A stretch of 64,000 nucleotides of DNA from assembly GCF_014384995.1 (NCBI RefSeq), contig NZ_JACRSY010000014.1, positions 30,232-94,231 of the forward strand. The letters run 5' to 3'. The first letter of the stretch is position 1. Every line of letters begins with the position of its first letter. The notes below the pieces were generated by a model. That model did not search any database, was not told the DNA's origin, and worked only from the letters and a program-made list of their open reading frames with translations. The stretch is from Zhenhengia yiwuensis. GTDB taxonomy: Bacteria > Bacillota > Clostridia > Lachnospirales > Cellulosilyticaceae. Shown here one piece after another: positions 43,060-52,614 of this stretch. Position numbers and translations under genes: made by a program.

Positions 43060-43081
43060 ATGGAGACTCTTTTGTCTCCAT
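43060..43081 (-). terminator. Terminator of tatD
   Basis: ATGGAGAC and GTCTCCAT around TCTTTT, then seven T on the minus strand; 30 bases past the tatD stop. Confidence 0.88.
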
Positions 43082-43111
43082 CCTTGATATTATCTATATT
43101 CTACAGCCTGA

Positions 43112-43876
43112 CTATTTTTCTATTCTAAATAGCCTCTTTGTATTTTCCATTGTTACTTTAGCTACTTCTTCCTCTGTAATACCTTTAATTTCTGCTATTT
43201 TTTGAATGACATAAGATAAGTAGGAAGAATCATTACGTTTACCTCTATGAGGAACTGGTGTCAAATAAGGGCAGTCTGTTTCAATTAAAATTTTATCTAA
43301 TGGAATATGTTCTACTACTTCTACTGCTTTTCTAGCATTTTTAAAAGTAAGAGATCCACCTATTCCAATGTAAAATCCACGTTTTACATATTCTTTAGCT
43401 AATTCATGGCTGCCTGAAAAGCAATGGATTACACCTTCTTTAACTCCACTTGCTACAATGGTATCAAAAGTCAGCTGACAAGCATCTCTGCTATGTATAC
43501 TTACTGGCAGGTCTAACTTCTTAGCTAATTCTAATTGCATTTTAAACCATTTAAGCTGATTTTCTTCTGTAGAATGATTATAGTAAAAATCAAGACCAAT
43601 CTCTCCAATACCTACAACTTTAGGATGCATAGTCATTTCTTCTAACTCTTCAAGGTCCGTTAGAGTCATTTCATCTACTTCATGAGGATGAACTCCTACT
43701 ACAGCATAGATAAATGGATACTCTTCTGCTAATACAATGCTTTCTCTAGAAGAAGGCATATCTGCCCCTACATTTATAATATAACCCACACCTTTTTCAT
43801 GTATATCTTTTAAAAGTGCGTCTCTATCTTCATCAAAACGTTCATCATTATAATGTGCATGTGAATCAAAATACAT
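43112..43876 (-). CDS. TatD-family metal-dependent hydrolase
   Basis: 254 aa. DNase/hydrolase of the amidohydrolase barrel: FDSHAHYND with metal His, GVHPHEV, GEIGLDFYYN, VSIHSRDA, GVIHCFSGS and ETDCPYLTPVPHRGKRN are the family's successive motifs. AAGGAGATT precedes the ATG. The gene often lies near metG/rsmA in Firmicutes, consistent with this neighbourhood. Confidence 0.93.
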   Translation of the reverse strand: MYFDSHAHYNDERFDEDRDALLKDIHEKGVGYIINVGADMPSSRESIVLAEEYPFIYAVVGVHPHEVDEMTLTDLEELEEMTMHPKVVGIGEIGLDFYYNHSTEENQLKWFKMQLELAKKLDLPVSIHSRDACQLTFDTIVASGVKEGVIHCFSGSHELAKEYVKRGFYIGIGGSLTFKNARKAVEVVEHIPLDKILIETDCPYLTPVPHRGKRNDSSYLSYVIQKIAEIKGITEEEVAKVTMENTKRLFRIEK

Positions 43877-43986
43877 AGTAATCTCCTTTTAATGTTTCAT
43901 TCTCACTAATTTGTATTATAGCAACATTCTCTCAAAAATAAACCACTTCTATAAATAAAAGGCTATCCATAATGGTAGCCCGTTTT

Positions 43987-44187
43987 CTAATCTTCAATAC
44001 TTAGTACATTATAACCTGCTTCTTCAATAGCCACTCTTACAGACTCATCAGAAACCGTTCCTTCTACATAAGCAGCTTTTTCATCTAACTTCACCTCAAT
44101 ATTAGTCACACCACTTAAACCTTCTAACGCTTCCTCAATATGTCCTACACAATGTGCACAACTCATTCCATCAATATTAACTTTCAC
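43987..44187 (-). CDS. copZ: Copper chaperone CopZ-like (HMA domain)
   Basis: 66 aa, one heavy-metal-associated domain with GMSCAHC (C10, C13), typical of copper chaperones. Starts with GTG at 44187, eight bases after AGGAGGTA. Its natural partner, a P1B copper ATPase, survives only as a remnant just downstream (44213-44503), so it may be left without a dedicated pump here. Confidence 0.9.
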   Translation of the reverse strand: MKVNIDGMSCAHCVGHIEEALEGLSGVTNIEVKLDEKAAYVEGTVSDESVRVAIEEAGYNVLSIED

Positions 44188-44212
44188 TCTTTATACCTCC
44201 TTATATATTTGA

Positions 44213-44503
44213 TTATTTATTTAATGCATTAAGCATTACAGAAACTGAACTTAAACTCATAGCTGTTACTGCAAACATCGGGTTCAAAAAAAGACTTCCA
44301 AATATGTGCAGTACGCCCATAGTTACAGGAACCCCTAGCGTATTATACCCAAATGTTTAGAATAAATTTTGTTTAATATTCCTAATTATTTTCTTACTTA
44401 AATCTATAGCTCACGGTACATCCATAAGGTCACTATGCATAAGTACAATATTTTCAGAATCTATAGCAATGCCTACACCTGCGCTTGCTAAAGCTGTTAG
44501 ACT
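44213..44503 (-). pseudogene. copA: Remnant of a copper-exporting P-type ATPase (copA)
   Basis: Translation of the minus strand from about 44503 to the TAA at 44215-44213 gives the C-terminus of a CopA: ALASAGVGIAIDSENIVLM, then MHSDLMDVP, in-frame TGA, AIDLSKKIIRNIKQNLF, in-frame TAA, TFGYNTLGVPVTMGVLH and NPMFAVTAMSLSSVSVML. Compared with intact CopA a stretch between GIAI and DSENIVLM (GSGTD-like) is deleted and at least two stops are present; the rest of the protein is missing. Degraded, not a working gene. Confidence 0.92.
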
Positions 44504-44573
44504 CTTTCAAAAAGCACATACCTTTCGAGACACTCTTTATAAGTATTATGGGTGTTTTGCTTGAAATTATACA

Positions 44574-44620
44574 AAAGGGCTGTGATACAACCCATAAATA
44601 CGTTGCATCACAGCCCTTTC
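44574..44620 (-). terminator. Terminator of the nucleotidase gene
   Basis: AAAGGGCTGTGATACAAC and GTTGCATCACAGCCCTTT with a nine-base loop, located five bases past the stop codon at 44626; weak T-run on the minus strand. Confidence 0.75.
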
Positions 44621-44625
44621 TTAAT

Positions 44626-45228
44626 TTAAATTGCAGTTTCTTCTTTCTCAAAATAATGTGTATACTGCCCTGGATAGCATTCATTCATAATCCACTCTTC
44701 AAACTCTAACCAATTACCAATACGCGTATAGTCTATGCCTTCTTTTCTATTATGCGGTCTATCAAATATAATAGGTGTTCCCCCTACTTCTGCAAAATCC
44801 TTAATATTATGCAAACCGTCATCTAATAAGTAATCCCCTTTAATCATTTGCTTTTTAGAACATACAATAACATGATTAAGTGGGAAAAATGGCATATACT
44901 CCTTAATCCATTCATGTTTTGGCTCCACAGATGAAGGATGTGCTGCTGTTACAATATACATCTCAAATAGATTACTTTTATATAGTCTCTCAAAGACTTC
45001 AATGGCATTGGCTACAGGCTCTAATTCCCTAAACAGCTTTGGCCTATGCATAACATCTAGGATCTGCTCACCAAAAATAGATACTAAATCCCAGTCTACA
45101 CAATCTTCTATAGTAAAATCTGTATCATATTCTTTATTAAATTCTACTATAACTCCCTTAATATATTCTGCTAACACATCATCTTGATCTACTAACAAGA
45201 TAGGTTTTCTTGCTTGCAAAATCCTCAC
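44626..45228 (-). CDS. 5'(3')-deoxyribonucleotidase-like HAD protein
   Basis: 200 aa. The HAD motif DQDDVLAE (nucleophile D14) opens the domain; the later YIVTAA, K in CSKKQMIKGDYLLDDG, and DDGLHNI motif match the small NT5C nucleotidases. Dephosphorylates (deoxy)nucleoside monophosphates. The frame may begin at GTG (45228, used here) or at a TTG three codons later, which has AAGGTGAGG in a better position. Context gives no pathway. Confidence 0.8.
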   Translation of the reverse strand: MRILQARKPILLVDQDDVLAEYIKGVIVEFNKEYDTDFTIEDCVDWDLVSIFGEQILDVMHRPKLFRELEPVANAIEVFERLYKSNLFEMYIVTAAHPSSVEPKHEWIKEYMPFFPLNHVIVCSKKQMIKGDYLLDDGLHNIKDFAEVGGTPIIFDRPHNRKEGIDYTRIGNWLEFEEWIMNECYPGQYTHYFEKEETAI

Positions 45229-45290
45229 CTTCTTTCTTATATCGGTCTACTCTTTTATGTCATTTGAAAATGTATGGTACTATTATTTTA

Positions 45291-45491
45291 TTAAAAACCA
45301 GCCTTTTCGTTCCTTAATCGCTCTAACTTTTCTATTCTGTCCATAATAGCTTGTTTCTTACGTTTAATAGACTCTGGATTTTGATTATAAGGAGAATTTT
45401 TAAACTGAATATCTAGCGTGTTCAGTAATGCTCTTTGTACTTTAAGCTCTTGTTTAATAAGTTTAAGTTCTTCTTTAATGTCCTTCTCCAT
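45291..45491 (-). CDS. Small coiled-coil protein
   Basis: 66 aa, unrecognised. Nearly all helix with heptad-like spacing (LKLIKQELKVQRALLNTLDIQF, in part, and IMDRIEKLERLRNE), Lys/Glu-rich, no membrane segment. AAGGAG precedes the ATG. Fourteen bases after the Eis-like acetyltransferase in the same direction; it could be co-transcribed. Confidence 0.62.
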   Translation of the reverse strand: MEKDIKEELKLIKQELKVQRALLNTLDIQFKNSPYNQNPESIKRKKQAIMDRIEKLERLRNEKAGF

Positions 45492-45505
45492 GTCACACTC
45501 CTTAT

Positions 45506-46678
45506 CTAGAAGTAGTCATATAAGGCTACCTCACTTCTAGTTGCTTTAAATAACTCCATAATATGTTCTTTATTCTGATACCATTCCACTGCCTCTACTT
45601 TATCTATGTCTTTAAGTGTCTTAAATCCAATTATAAGTTGCATTAATTCTCTTACATCTATTTTAAAATCAGGCTTTTCCTGTACTTGCTGCACCTCTAC
45701 CTGATTTGCCTTAATAGTTACCTTGAAATAGCCATTGTTCCATTCACAAATATCATCTTCTACCTGTATTATAAAAGTACCTTCTTTTATAAAATTGTAG
45801 CATTCTAGGGCCTTAACTACATTAACAATTCTCCCCATCATATAGCTTATAAGCTTTGCTTCACATCTTGGATTAGGTAAGACATCTAAAATTAGATCAT
45901 GTTCTTTAGCTTCTATACTCACTGTAGTAACCTGCGCATTATGAACATAAATGTAGTTAAAGAAGCTTCTTAAAGCTTTCATACTCGTATACTGCATCTC
46001 TACAACTTCCAATTGAAGTTTTTCATGAACAATTTTATAAATCATATAGCCTTCTACTTGGCCTTGGTCATTTCTATAAAGAACAGTGTAATGGTCTAAT
46101 TTTTTACTTGTACGCTTACCCCATTGCACATCATCACGTATACAAGAACCATTTAGTTGCTTAATGTAAGCTTCATAAAAATCTTTAAGCTCTTGCTCAT
46201 TCTTTGCTGTTACATAAGAAATATGTCCTTCATTTTTAAAACGTTTTAATCTGTCAACCTCGAAGACATATTGCATGTTATTATAACACCATTTCCACCC
46301 TAACTTCTGATAAAATTCATATGAAAATGGAGCAAGCATTGAAAAAACGGCACCTTTTTCATACATGACTTTAAGGCCTTCTTGAATGAGCCTACTACAT
46401 ACGCCCCCACTTCTATACGTACTGGCTGTTGTTACACCTCCAACACCTGCCATAGAAACTGGTTTTCCTTCTATATAAATAGTCTTATATGGTATAGTAA
46501 TGCAACTTGCTAATACTTCTTCATCTAATAATCCAAGAATAGTCTCTCTATCTGGAGTTGATAGAAGCCAATCTAATCTAAAATCTTCTTCTGTGCACAT
46601 TTTGAAGCAATAACACATTAAGTCTATAAAACGTTTTTCATATAACTCCTTTTCTTTATTTAGCTCTACTAATCTCAT
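45506..46678 (-). CDS. Eis-like GNAT N-acetyltransferase
   Basis: 390 aa, two GNAT domains with a C-terminal SCP2-like domain. Acetyl-CoA loop GGVTTASTYRSGGVCSRLIQEGL and LGWKWCYNN (in part) lie in the first GNAT; the rest has the Eis build. Members acetylate amines such as aminoglycosides or proteins, but the acceptor is not predictable. AAAAGGAG precedes the ATG. Confidence 0.83.
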   Translation of the reverse strand: MRLVELNKEKELYEKRFIDLMCYCFKMCTEEDFRLDWLLSTPDRETILGLLDEEVLASCITIPYKTIYIEGKPVSMAGVGGVTTASTYRSGGVCSRLIQEGLKVMYEKGAVFSMLAPFSYEFYQKLGWKWCYNNMQYVFEVDRLKRFKNEGHISYVTAKNEQELKDFYEAYIKQLNGSCIRDDVQWGKRTSKKLDHYTVLYRNDQGQVEGYMIYKIVHEKLQLEVVEMQYTSMKALRSFFNYIYVHNAQVTTVSIEAKEHDLILDVLPNPRCEAKLISYMMGRIVNVVKALECYNFIKEGTFIIQVEDDICEWNNGYFKVTIKANQVEVQQVQEKPDFKIDVRELMQLIIGFKTLKDIDKVEAVEWYQNKEHIMELFKATRSEVALYDYF

Positions 46679-46840
46679 TTTTTTGCTCCTTTTACCTTAA
46701 AATACTTTCTCTCTCTTCATTTTATTTTACTTGTTCCTTATTTTTTTTGCAAAACTTAATTATTTTGGCTTTGAACAAGCAACATTGGAAACATCTTGAA
46801 ATATTATTAATATATACCATAAAAAAGGAGTTGTTTATTC

Positions 46841-48205
46841 ATGCCACGTATTCCTCAAATAGGTTATAAATTTCCTCAACTTCGTGGAATGAGTAGTAAT
46901 AATAAGTGGACAGTTGTTTGTAATGCCCCTACATCCTATCTTAAACATACTAGTTTATTAAGGGGCCCGGATGAAATCCTTCATCAAAATGATATTCAAA
47001 TCGTACAGCTCCCTAGTCGAACCACAGATACTACTCTTTATATTATAGATCCTAGTGAAATTCTCAGAGCTATCATTCATGATGATATCTCTTCTCCATT
47101 AACTGCTTCCCACGTTGTGACTATTGTAGATTCTCTTAAAAAAGGTTATAGGCCTGAAATTCAAAGTGTTTCCAACCAACCTACTAACCCAGCCTGTCCT
47201 AATATCCAAAAAGTAGTAGGTGAATATGTTCTTGGCGACCCTCAAAATGTAGACCCATTTCTTTTAGACTTTGTTATTTATGCTTTTGCACTTATTCAGC
47301 CTGATGGGTCGCTAGATGTATATTCTAGAAGATATCTTCAGGAACTTGCTAACCTTAGATTTTCAGACCCTAATCTTAAAGTTATATTAGGTATTGGTGG
47401 CTGGGGTAATGATGGCTTCTCTGACGCCGCTCTTACACCACAGTCTCGCTACAATTTTGCTAGAGAAGTTAGAAGCTGGGTAGATGAATATGACTTAGAT
47501 GGGGTAGATATTGACTGGGAGTATCCTGGTAGTAGTGCCGCTGGTATTACTTCAAGACCTCAAGATAGAGAAAACTTTACACTCTTACTCCAAGCATTAC
47601 GTGATGTATTAGGTTCCGATGCCTGGATTAGTGTAGCTGGCACTGGGGATGCATCTTATATTCGTAATGTAGATATTGCAGGTATTGCCCCTATTATTAA
47701 CTATTTCAATATTATGGCCTATGACTTTACAGCTGGTGTAACAGGCGCCCAAGGTGCAAGACATCATTCTAATCTTTTTCCATCAGACCTTGCCTTTAAC
47801 AATATAAGTGCTGATTTATATGTTCAAAATCTTATTAATGCTGGTATGCCTCCAGAACAGCTTCTACTTGGTCTTCCTCTTTACGGCAGAAATGGTGCCA
47901 CAATTACAAGGACCTTCGATGAAATCCGTAGGTCTTACCTTAACACAAATGGTTATACTGTAAGATGGGATAATGTTGCTAAAGCTCCTTATATCGTTGA
48001 CCAATTCGGAAACTTCTTCCTTGCCTTTGATAACGGCCTTTCTATTTACTTCAAAGGCCAATATGTTGCTGATAATTGTTTAGGTGGCCTTTTTACATGG
48101 CAAACCAATATGGACCAGGCAAATATATTAGCTAATGATATGTATCTTGCTATTAATGACCCAAGAACATTAGAAGAAATCCTTGCACAAGAATATTTAG
48201 GTTAA
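46841..48205 (+). CDS. GH18 glycosidase without a signal peptide
   Basis: 454 aa. The GH18 catalytic motif DGVDIDWEYPG has the acid E227. GIGGWGNDGFSD, AYDFT and GLPLYGRNG support the barrel. About 120 N-terminal residues (PRIPQIGYKFPQLRG to SLKKGYRPEIQ) are an unfamiliar extension. No signal peptide, so it is likely cytosolic, in a spore, or released by other means; similar proteins occur on spores. May be a chitinase/GlcNAcase-like enzyme. AAAAAGGAG precedes the ATG. Own unit, converging on metG. Confidence 0.85.
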   Translation: MPRIPQIGYKFPQLRGMSSNNKWTVVCNAPTSYLKHTSLLRGPDEILHQNDIQIVQLPSRTTDTTLYIIDPSEILRAIIHDDISSPLTASHVVTIVDSLKKGYRPEIQSVSNQPTNPACPNIQKVVGEYVLGDPQNVDPFLLDFVIYAFALIQPDGSLDVYSRRYLQELANLRFSDPNLKVILGIGGWGNDGFSDAALTPQSRYNFAREVRSWVDEYDLDGVDIDWEYPGSSAAGITSRPQDRENFTLLLQALRDVLGSDAWISVAGTGDASYIRNVDIAGIAPIINYFNIMAYDFTAGVTGAQGARHHSNLFPSDLAFNNISADLYVQNLINAGMPPEQLLLGLPLYGRNGATITRTFDEIRRSYLNTNGYTVRWDNVAKAPYIVDQFGNFFLAFDNGLSIYFKGQYVADNCLGGLFTWQTNMDQANILANDMYLAINDPRTLEEILAQEYLG

Positions 48206-48325
48206 GAAAGAAGCTATATCTATTGAAAACATTATTCAATAAAGTAGCCATGCAGCTTCTGAAACAAAAATAGCGTTAGTAAACTTGTATCTGAATTTGA
48301 ACATTTTAAAAGATCATGATATAAA

Positions 48326-48360
48326 AAAGGTTGATGTAAACATTATTTACATCAACCTTT
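48326..48360. terminator. Bidirectional terminator (GH18 / metG)
   Basis: AAAGGTTGATGTAAA and TTTACATCAACCTTT around a short loop, T-runs on both strands; between converging genes. Confidence 0.88.
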
Positions 48361-48371
48361 TTATTTATAAA

Positions 48372-50330
48372 TTATTTAACATCTGCACCATGAACCATTT
48401 CACCAAGTGGTCCCACTGCTACTAAGTTACCCTCATCATCTGATGCACAAAGTACCATACCTTCTGAAAGAATACCACGAAGTTTAACTGGTTTAAGGTT
48501 AGTTACTACAACTACCTTTTTACCTACAAATTCTTCTGGAGCATAGTATTTAGCAATACCTGATACGATTTGTCTTACTTCATCACCAATTCTAATTTTA
48601 GAAACAAGTAATTTATCTGCTTTTGGTACGCGTTCACATTCAATTACTTCACCAATTTTAAGTTCAACTTTTGCAAAGTCATCAATTGTAATTTCTTCTT
48701 TAGCTGGTTTAGCAGGTTTTTCTTCTACTTTTGGAGCTACTGCAGCTTTTGCTGCTTCCATAGCTGTTTCAAGTTCTGCTAACTCTTTATCTTTATCAAT
48801 ACGAGGGAACATATTTGTGCCTTTTTTAGCATGAACAGAATTTGGCATTGTACCCCATGTATGGATTGTCTCCCAAGCTGTAAGTTCCCCACGACTTAAG
48901 CCAATTTGTTCCCAGATAAGCTCTGGTGTACGAGGCATAAATGGTTCAATCATAATACTTACAATACGTAATCCTTCTGCTAATGTATAAAGTACACCTG
49001 CAAGTTTTGGTTTGTTTGCTTCATCTTTTGCAAGTACCCATGGCATTGTTTCATCAATGTATTTGTTGAATCTTCTAATCATTACCCAGATATCTTCAAG
49101 GGCATTGTTAAAGAAGAGTTTTTCCATATTTTCTTCCATTTTTTGTGTTTGAATACGGACAACTTCTTGTACATCTGCATCAAACTCATTACCTTCATGT
49201 ACTTCTGGAAGTACGCCTCCTTCAAAGTATTTTTCAATCATAGCAACTGTACGTGATGTAAGGTTACCAAGATCATTAGCAAGGTCTGAGTTGATACGTG
49301 AAATAAGTGCTTCATTTGTAAAGTTACCGTCTTGTCCGAATGCAATTTCACGAAGAAGGAAGTAACGGATTGCATCACTACCATAGCGACTTACAAGTGC
49401 ACTAGGATCTACTACGTTACCTTTAGATTTACTCATTTTACCACCATCGATTACAAGCCATCCGTGACCAAATACTTGTTTTGGAAGTGGAAGGTCAAGC
49501 GCCATAAGGATAGCTGGCCAAATGATTGTATGGAAACGGATAATCTCTTTACCTACAAGGTGCACATCTGCTGGCCAGAACTTATTGTAAAGCTCATCAT
49601 TGTCACTACCATAACCAAGTGCTGAGATGTAGTTTGATAAAGCATCAAGCCATACATATACTACGTGATCTGTGTCAAACTCTACTGGAATACCCCATTT
49701 AAATGATGTACGAGATACACAAAGATCTTCAAGACCTGGACGAAGGAAGTTATTCAGCATTTCGTTTTGTCTTGTTTGTGGTTGGATAAATTCTGGGTGA
49801 TCTTCAATGTGCTTAATAATACGATCTTGGTATTTTGAAAGCTTGAAGAAATAAGATTCTTCTTTTACTTTCTCAACTGGTCTACCACAGTCTGGGCATT
49901 TGCCATCTACAAGTTGATGTTCTGTGAAGAATGTCTCACATGGTGTACAGTACATACCTTCATATTCACTCTTATAGATATCACCTTTATCATAAAGTGC
50001 CTTAAAGATTTTTTGTACAGTAGCTTTATGGTCTTGATCTGTTGTACGGATAAATTTATCATAGCTAATGTCCATTGTTTTCCAAAGGTCTTTGATCCAA
50101 TCTACAATGCCATCTACGAATGCTTGAGGTGTTACACCTTCTTCTGCCGCACGGCGTTCAATCTTTTGACCATGTTCATCTGTTCCTGTAAGGAACATTA
50201 CATCATATCCACGAAGTCTTTTATATCTTGACATGGCATCTGCTGCCACAGTTGTATACGAATGTCCGATGTGAAGCTTATTACTTGGATAGTAAATAGG
50301 GGTTGTAATATAAAAAGTTGGTTTGCTCAT
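48372..50330 (-). CDS. metG: Methionyl-tRNA synthetase MetG
   Basis: 652 aa. Catalytic HIGH form HIGHSYTTVA near the start, zinc knuckle with four Cys (CTPC...CPDC, about residues 128-150), KMSKSKGNVVD, anticodon-binding helices, and a C-terminal tRNA-binding EMAP-type domain (DFAKVELKIGEVIECERVPKADKLLV in part). AAGGAGG precedes the ATG. Full-length housekeeping gene. Confidence 0.96.
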   Translation of the reverse strand: MSKPTFYITTPIYYPSNKLHIGHSYTTVAADAMSRYKRLRGYDVMFLTGTDEHGQKIERRAAEEGVTPQAFVDGIVDWIKDLWKTMDISYDKFIRTTDQDHKATVQKIFKALYDKGDIYKSEYEGMYCTPCETFFTEHQLVDGKCPDCGRPVEKVKEESYFFKLSKYQDRIIKHIEDHPEFIQPQTRQNEMLNNFLRPGLEDLCVSRTSFKWGIPVEFDTDHVVYVWLDALSNYISALGYGSDNDELYNKFWPADVHLVGKEIIRFHTIIWPAILMALDLPLPKQVFGHGWLVIDGGKMSKSKGNVVDPSALVSRYGSDAIRYFLLREIAFGQDGNFTNEALISRINSDLANDLGNLTSRTVAMIEKYFEGGVLPEVHEGNEFDADVQEVVRIQTQKMEENMEKLFFNNALEDIWVMIRRFNKYIDETMPWVLAKDEANKPKLAGVLYTLAEGLRIVSIMIEPFMPRTPELIWEQIGLSRGELTAWETIHTWGTMPNSVHAKKGTNMFPRIDKDKELAELETAMEAAKAAVAPKVEEKPAKPAKEEITIDDFAKVELKIGEVIECERVPKADKLLVSKIRIGDEVRQIVSGIAKYYAPEEFVGKKVVVVTNLKPVKLRGILSEGMVLCASDDEGNLVAVGPLGEMVHGADVK

Positions 50331-50472
50331 TACTTACCCGCCTCCTTTGTTTTGTTTTCATTATCTCTTATAGTATTATAGATACAATTGTATCTGTTTA
50401 CAACACCACTACAGAAAATATTACCTACATTTACTATAGTGTGACTAAATTTTTCAGGTTTCATACTTCTAA

Positions 50473-51042
50473 CTATAAATTATAGACTTTCATTTTTTCA
50501 AGAAACTTTTTATAAAGAATAAGCATGTCTGGCTCATTGTCTACATACTTATCTAATTCCTCTATAGCAATCCATTTAACACCACTATTTTCATCTGGTT
50601 TAACTCTAAGTAATTCTTCTTCATCTACCTCTACAAGGTATGCAATAGATAAGTGTAAATGAGCTGATACATACACACCTTTTTTAATATGCGCTGGTAC
50701 AGGTAGTACATCTAAAGAAAGTATCCCTTCTGATAGAACTTTTACCTCTTGAACGCCAGTCTCTTCCTTCGCTTCTCTGATGGCTACACCTAAAAAATCT
50801 GTTTCTCCATCTGTATGACCACCAGTCCATGACCATGCATTGTAAATATTATGATGAATCATTAGTACTTTGTCTCTTGTTTTATTAACAATAAATCCTG
50901 AACTTGAAAAATGTGCTACTGGATTTTCTCTTGTAAGCAAATTATCATATGCATCCATACAAGTTAAAATTAAAGCTTTATCTTTTTCTTCTTGTTCATT
51001 ATAAGGCTTGTACTGTCTTATTTCTTGCATCCACTTTTCCAT
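50473..51042 (-). CDS. Nudix hydrolase
   Basis: 189 aa. Nudix box GGHTDGETDFLGVAIREAKEETGVQ (in part; G, E, R, E, E, E, G spacing as in GX5EX7REUXEEXGU). Start taken at the ATG at 51042, where TAGGAG stands seven bases upstream; the frame is open 21 bases further but the site would fall inside. Substrate unknown (nucleoside diphosphate derivative). Confidence 0.83.
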   Translation of the reverse strand: MEKWMQEIRQYKPYNEQEEKDKALILTCMDAYDNLLTRENPVAHFSSSGFIVNKTRDKVLMIHHNIYNAWSWTGGHTDGETDFLGVAIREAKEETGVQEVKVLSEGILSLDVLPVPAHIKKGVYVSAHLHLSIAYLVEVDEEELLRVKPDENSGVKWIAIEELDKYVDNEPDMLILYKKFLEKMKVYNL

Positions 51043-51244
51043 GTTTTTACTCCTAAGTGCCATTTTCTTTTTATTGTACCACAGCTTCTTCAGGCCTATA
51101 AAATATTTTTCTTATAGGTAAAATAGAATATTTTTGCACCATTGTATAATTTATTTTATAGTTATTATTCACAATTCTTATCCTATTTTCAAAAAATATA
51201 TTGCAATTGGTTTTTGTCTTATGCTAAACTTCACATTAATCAAA

Positions 51245-51550
51245 TGAACGTACAAACGCCTTGAAAAGGAGAGTAAGTTTAGGATGTCTCTTACCAGAGA
51301 GCTTCGGTAGCTGAAAAGAAGCAGAGAATAATAAACTGAATATGGCCTTGGAGTGGTGCACCGACTGCCCTTATAGGGTTTAGGCTGCAACAGGATTCGC
51401 CTGTTATAGCGATAGAGTATACTCATCTTATTAGGTGACGTACTTGAAGAGATCTATTTCGTGAGGAATAGATGAATTAGAGTGGTACCACGGTGTATAT
51501 ATACCCCGTCTCTATAGCATTAAAAAGCTATAGAGACGGGGTTTTTTGAT
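51245..51550 (+). promoter_or_regulatory. Methionine T-box leader
   Basis: About 300 bases between a gene end and metN. Seen: the T-box AGAGTGGTACCACGG at 51481-51495, the specifier-loop region AATATGGCC (ATG codon), and the terminator CCCCGTCTCTATAGC/GCTATAGAGACGGGG at 51506-51543 with a T-run. Known: uncharged tRNA binds specifier and T-box and prevents the terminator. Here uncharged tRNA-Met would turn on metNIQ. Confidence 0.93.
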
Positions 51551-51582
51551 TGCCTTAAAAAACTTATAGGGAGGCCTAGAAA

Positions 51583-52614
51583 ATGATTGAAATTAAAAAC
51601 GTTAGTAAAACATTCAAAAGTAAAGAAGCTCATGTAGATGCATTAAAAAATGTAACACTTACAATAGATAAAGGTGATATCTTCGGTATTATCGGTTATA
51701 GCGGTGCTGGCAAGAGTACACTGCTCCGCTGTATTAATGGACTTGAAGTGCCAACTTCTGGTGAAGTACTTCTCCTGGGCCAGGACATTACACAGCTTAA
51801 AGAAAAAGAACTTCGCCATATACGTAAAAAAATTGGCATGATTTTTCAACACTTTAACTTAATGCATAGCAAAACAGTTTTTGAAAACATTGCGTATCCA
51901 CTTAAAAGTCAAAAGCTTGGTAAATCAACTATAGTCAATAGAGTTAAAGACCTCCTTAGGCTTGTAGACCTAGAAGATAAAGTAAATAGCTATCCTTCAC
52001 AACTAAGTGGTGGTCAAAAGCAAAGAGTAGCTATCGCCCGTGCCTTAGCTACTAACCCAGAAATTCTACTCTGTGATGAGGCTACTTCTGCACTCGACCC
52101 ACAGACTACACAGTCTATCCTAGCTCTACTTAAAAAAATCAATAAAGAGTTAGGTATTACTATTGTACTTATTACACACCAGATGGAAGTGATTAAAGAA
52201 ATCTGTAACAAAATTGCCGTTATGGAACATGGCTGTGTTCTGGAAGTTGGCCAGCTTATTGATGTGTATACCCAACCACAAAGTCAAATCACTCAAGATT
52301 TTCTGGCAAAAGATATGCACTTTGAACGTTTAAGCCTACCTCATGAAGGTGAAATAGCTAAGATGCTTCACTTAAAATATATAGGAGGTTCTACAGGTTC
52401 ACCTTTAATCTCTGCTTTATCTCAACACTTTAAAGTAACTGCTAATATTACCTTCGGTAATATTGAGAAACTGCAAGATATCTTAGTTGGGAACCTCGTT
52501 ATTGATTTACATGGTAGTGAAGAAGAAGTACAAAAAGCGCTTGATTATATTAGACAACATATTGAAGTGGAGGTTATAGATGATGAACGCATTATTACAA
52601 GAACTAGTGCCTAA
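51583..52614 (+). CDS. metN: Methionine ABC importer ATP-binding protein MetN
   Basis: 343 aa. Walker A GYSGAGKST, Q-loop FQHFNLM, signature LSGGQKQR, Walker B ILLCDEATSALDP, H-loop ITHQM, then a C-terminal NIL regulatory domain (residues about 270-340), which binds methionine and inhibits transport. Under T-box control. GAGG and AGGGAGG precede the ATG. Overlaps metI by 35 bases. Confidence 0.95.
   Translation: MIEIKNVSKTFKSKEAHVDALKNVTLTIDKGDIFGIIGYSGAGKSTLLRCINGLEVPTSGEVLLLGQDITQLKEKELRHIRKKIGMIFQHFNLMHSKTVFENIAYPLKSQKLGKSTIVNRVKDLLRLVDLEDKVNSYPSQLSGGQKQRVAIARALATNPEILLCDEATSALDPQTTQSILALLKKINKELGITIVLITHQMEVIKEICNKIAVMEHGCVLEVGQLIDVYTQPQSQITQDFLAKDMHFERLSLPHEGEIAKMLHLKYIGGSTGSPLISALSQHFKVTANITFGNIEKLQDILVGNLVIDLHGSEEEVQKALDYIRQHIEVEVIDDERIITRTSA

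Noticed and set aside
44454..44684. Small minus-strand ORF over the copA remnant
   Set aside because: Another frame across a terminator hairpin and the nucleotidase end; the real signal there is the decayed copA.
51178..51426. Minus-strand ORF across the Met T-box
   Set aside because: It is antisense to a conserved structured leader, with no RBS.
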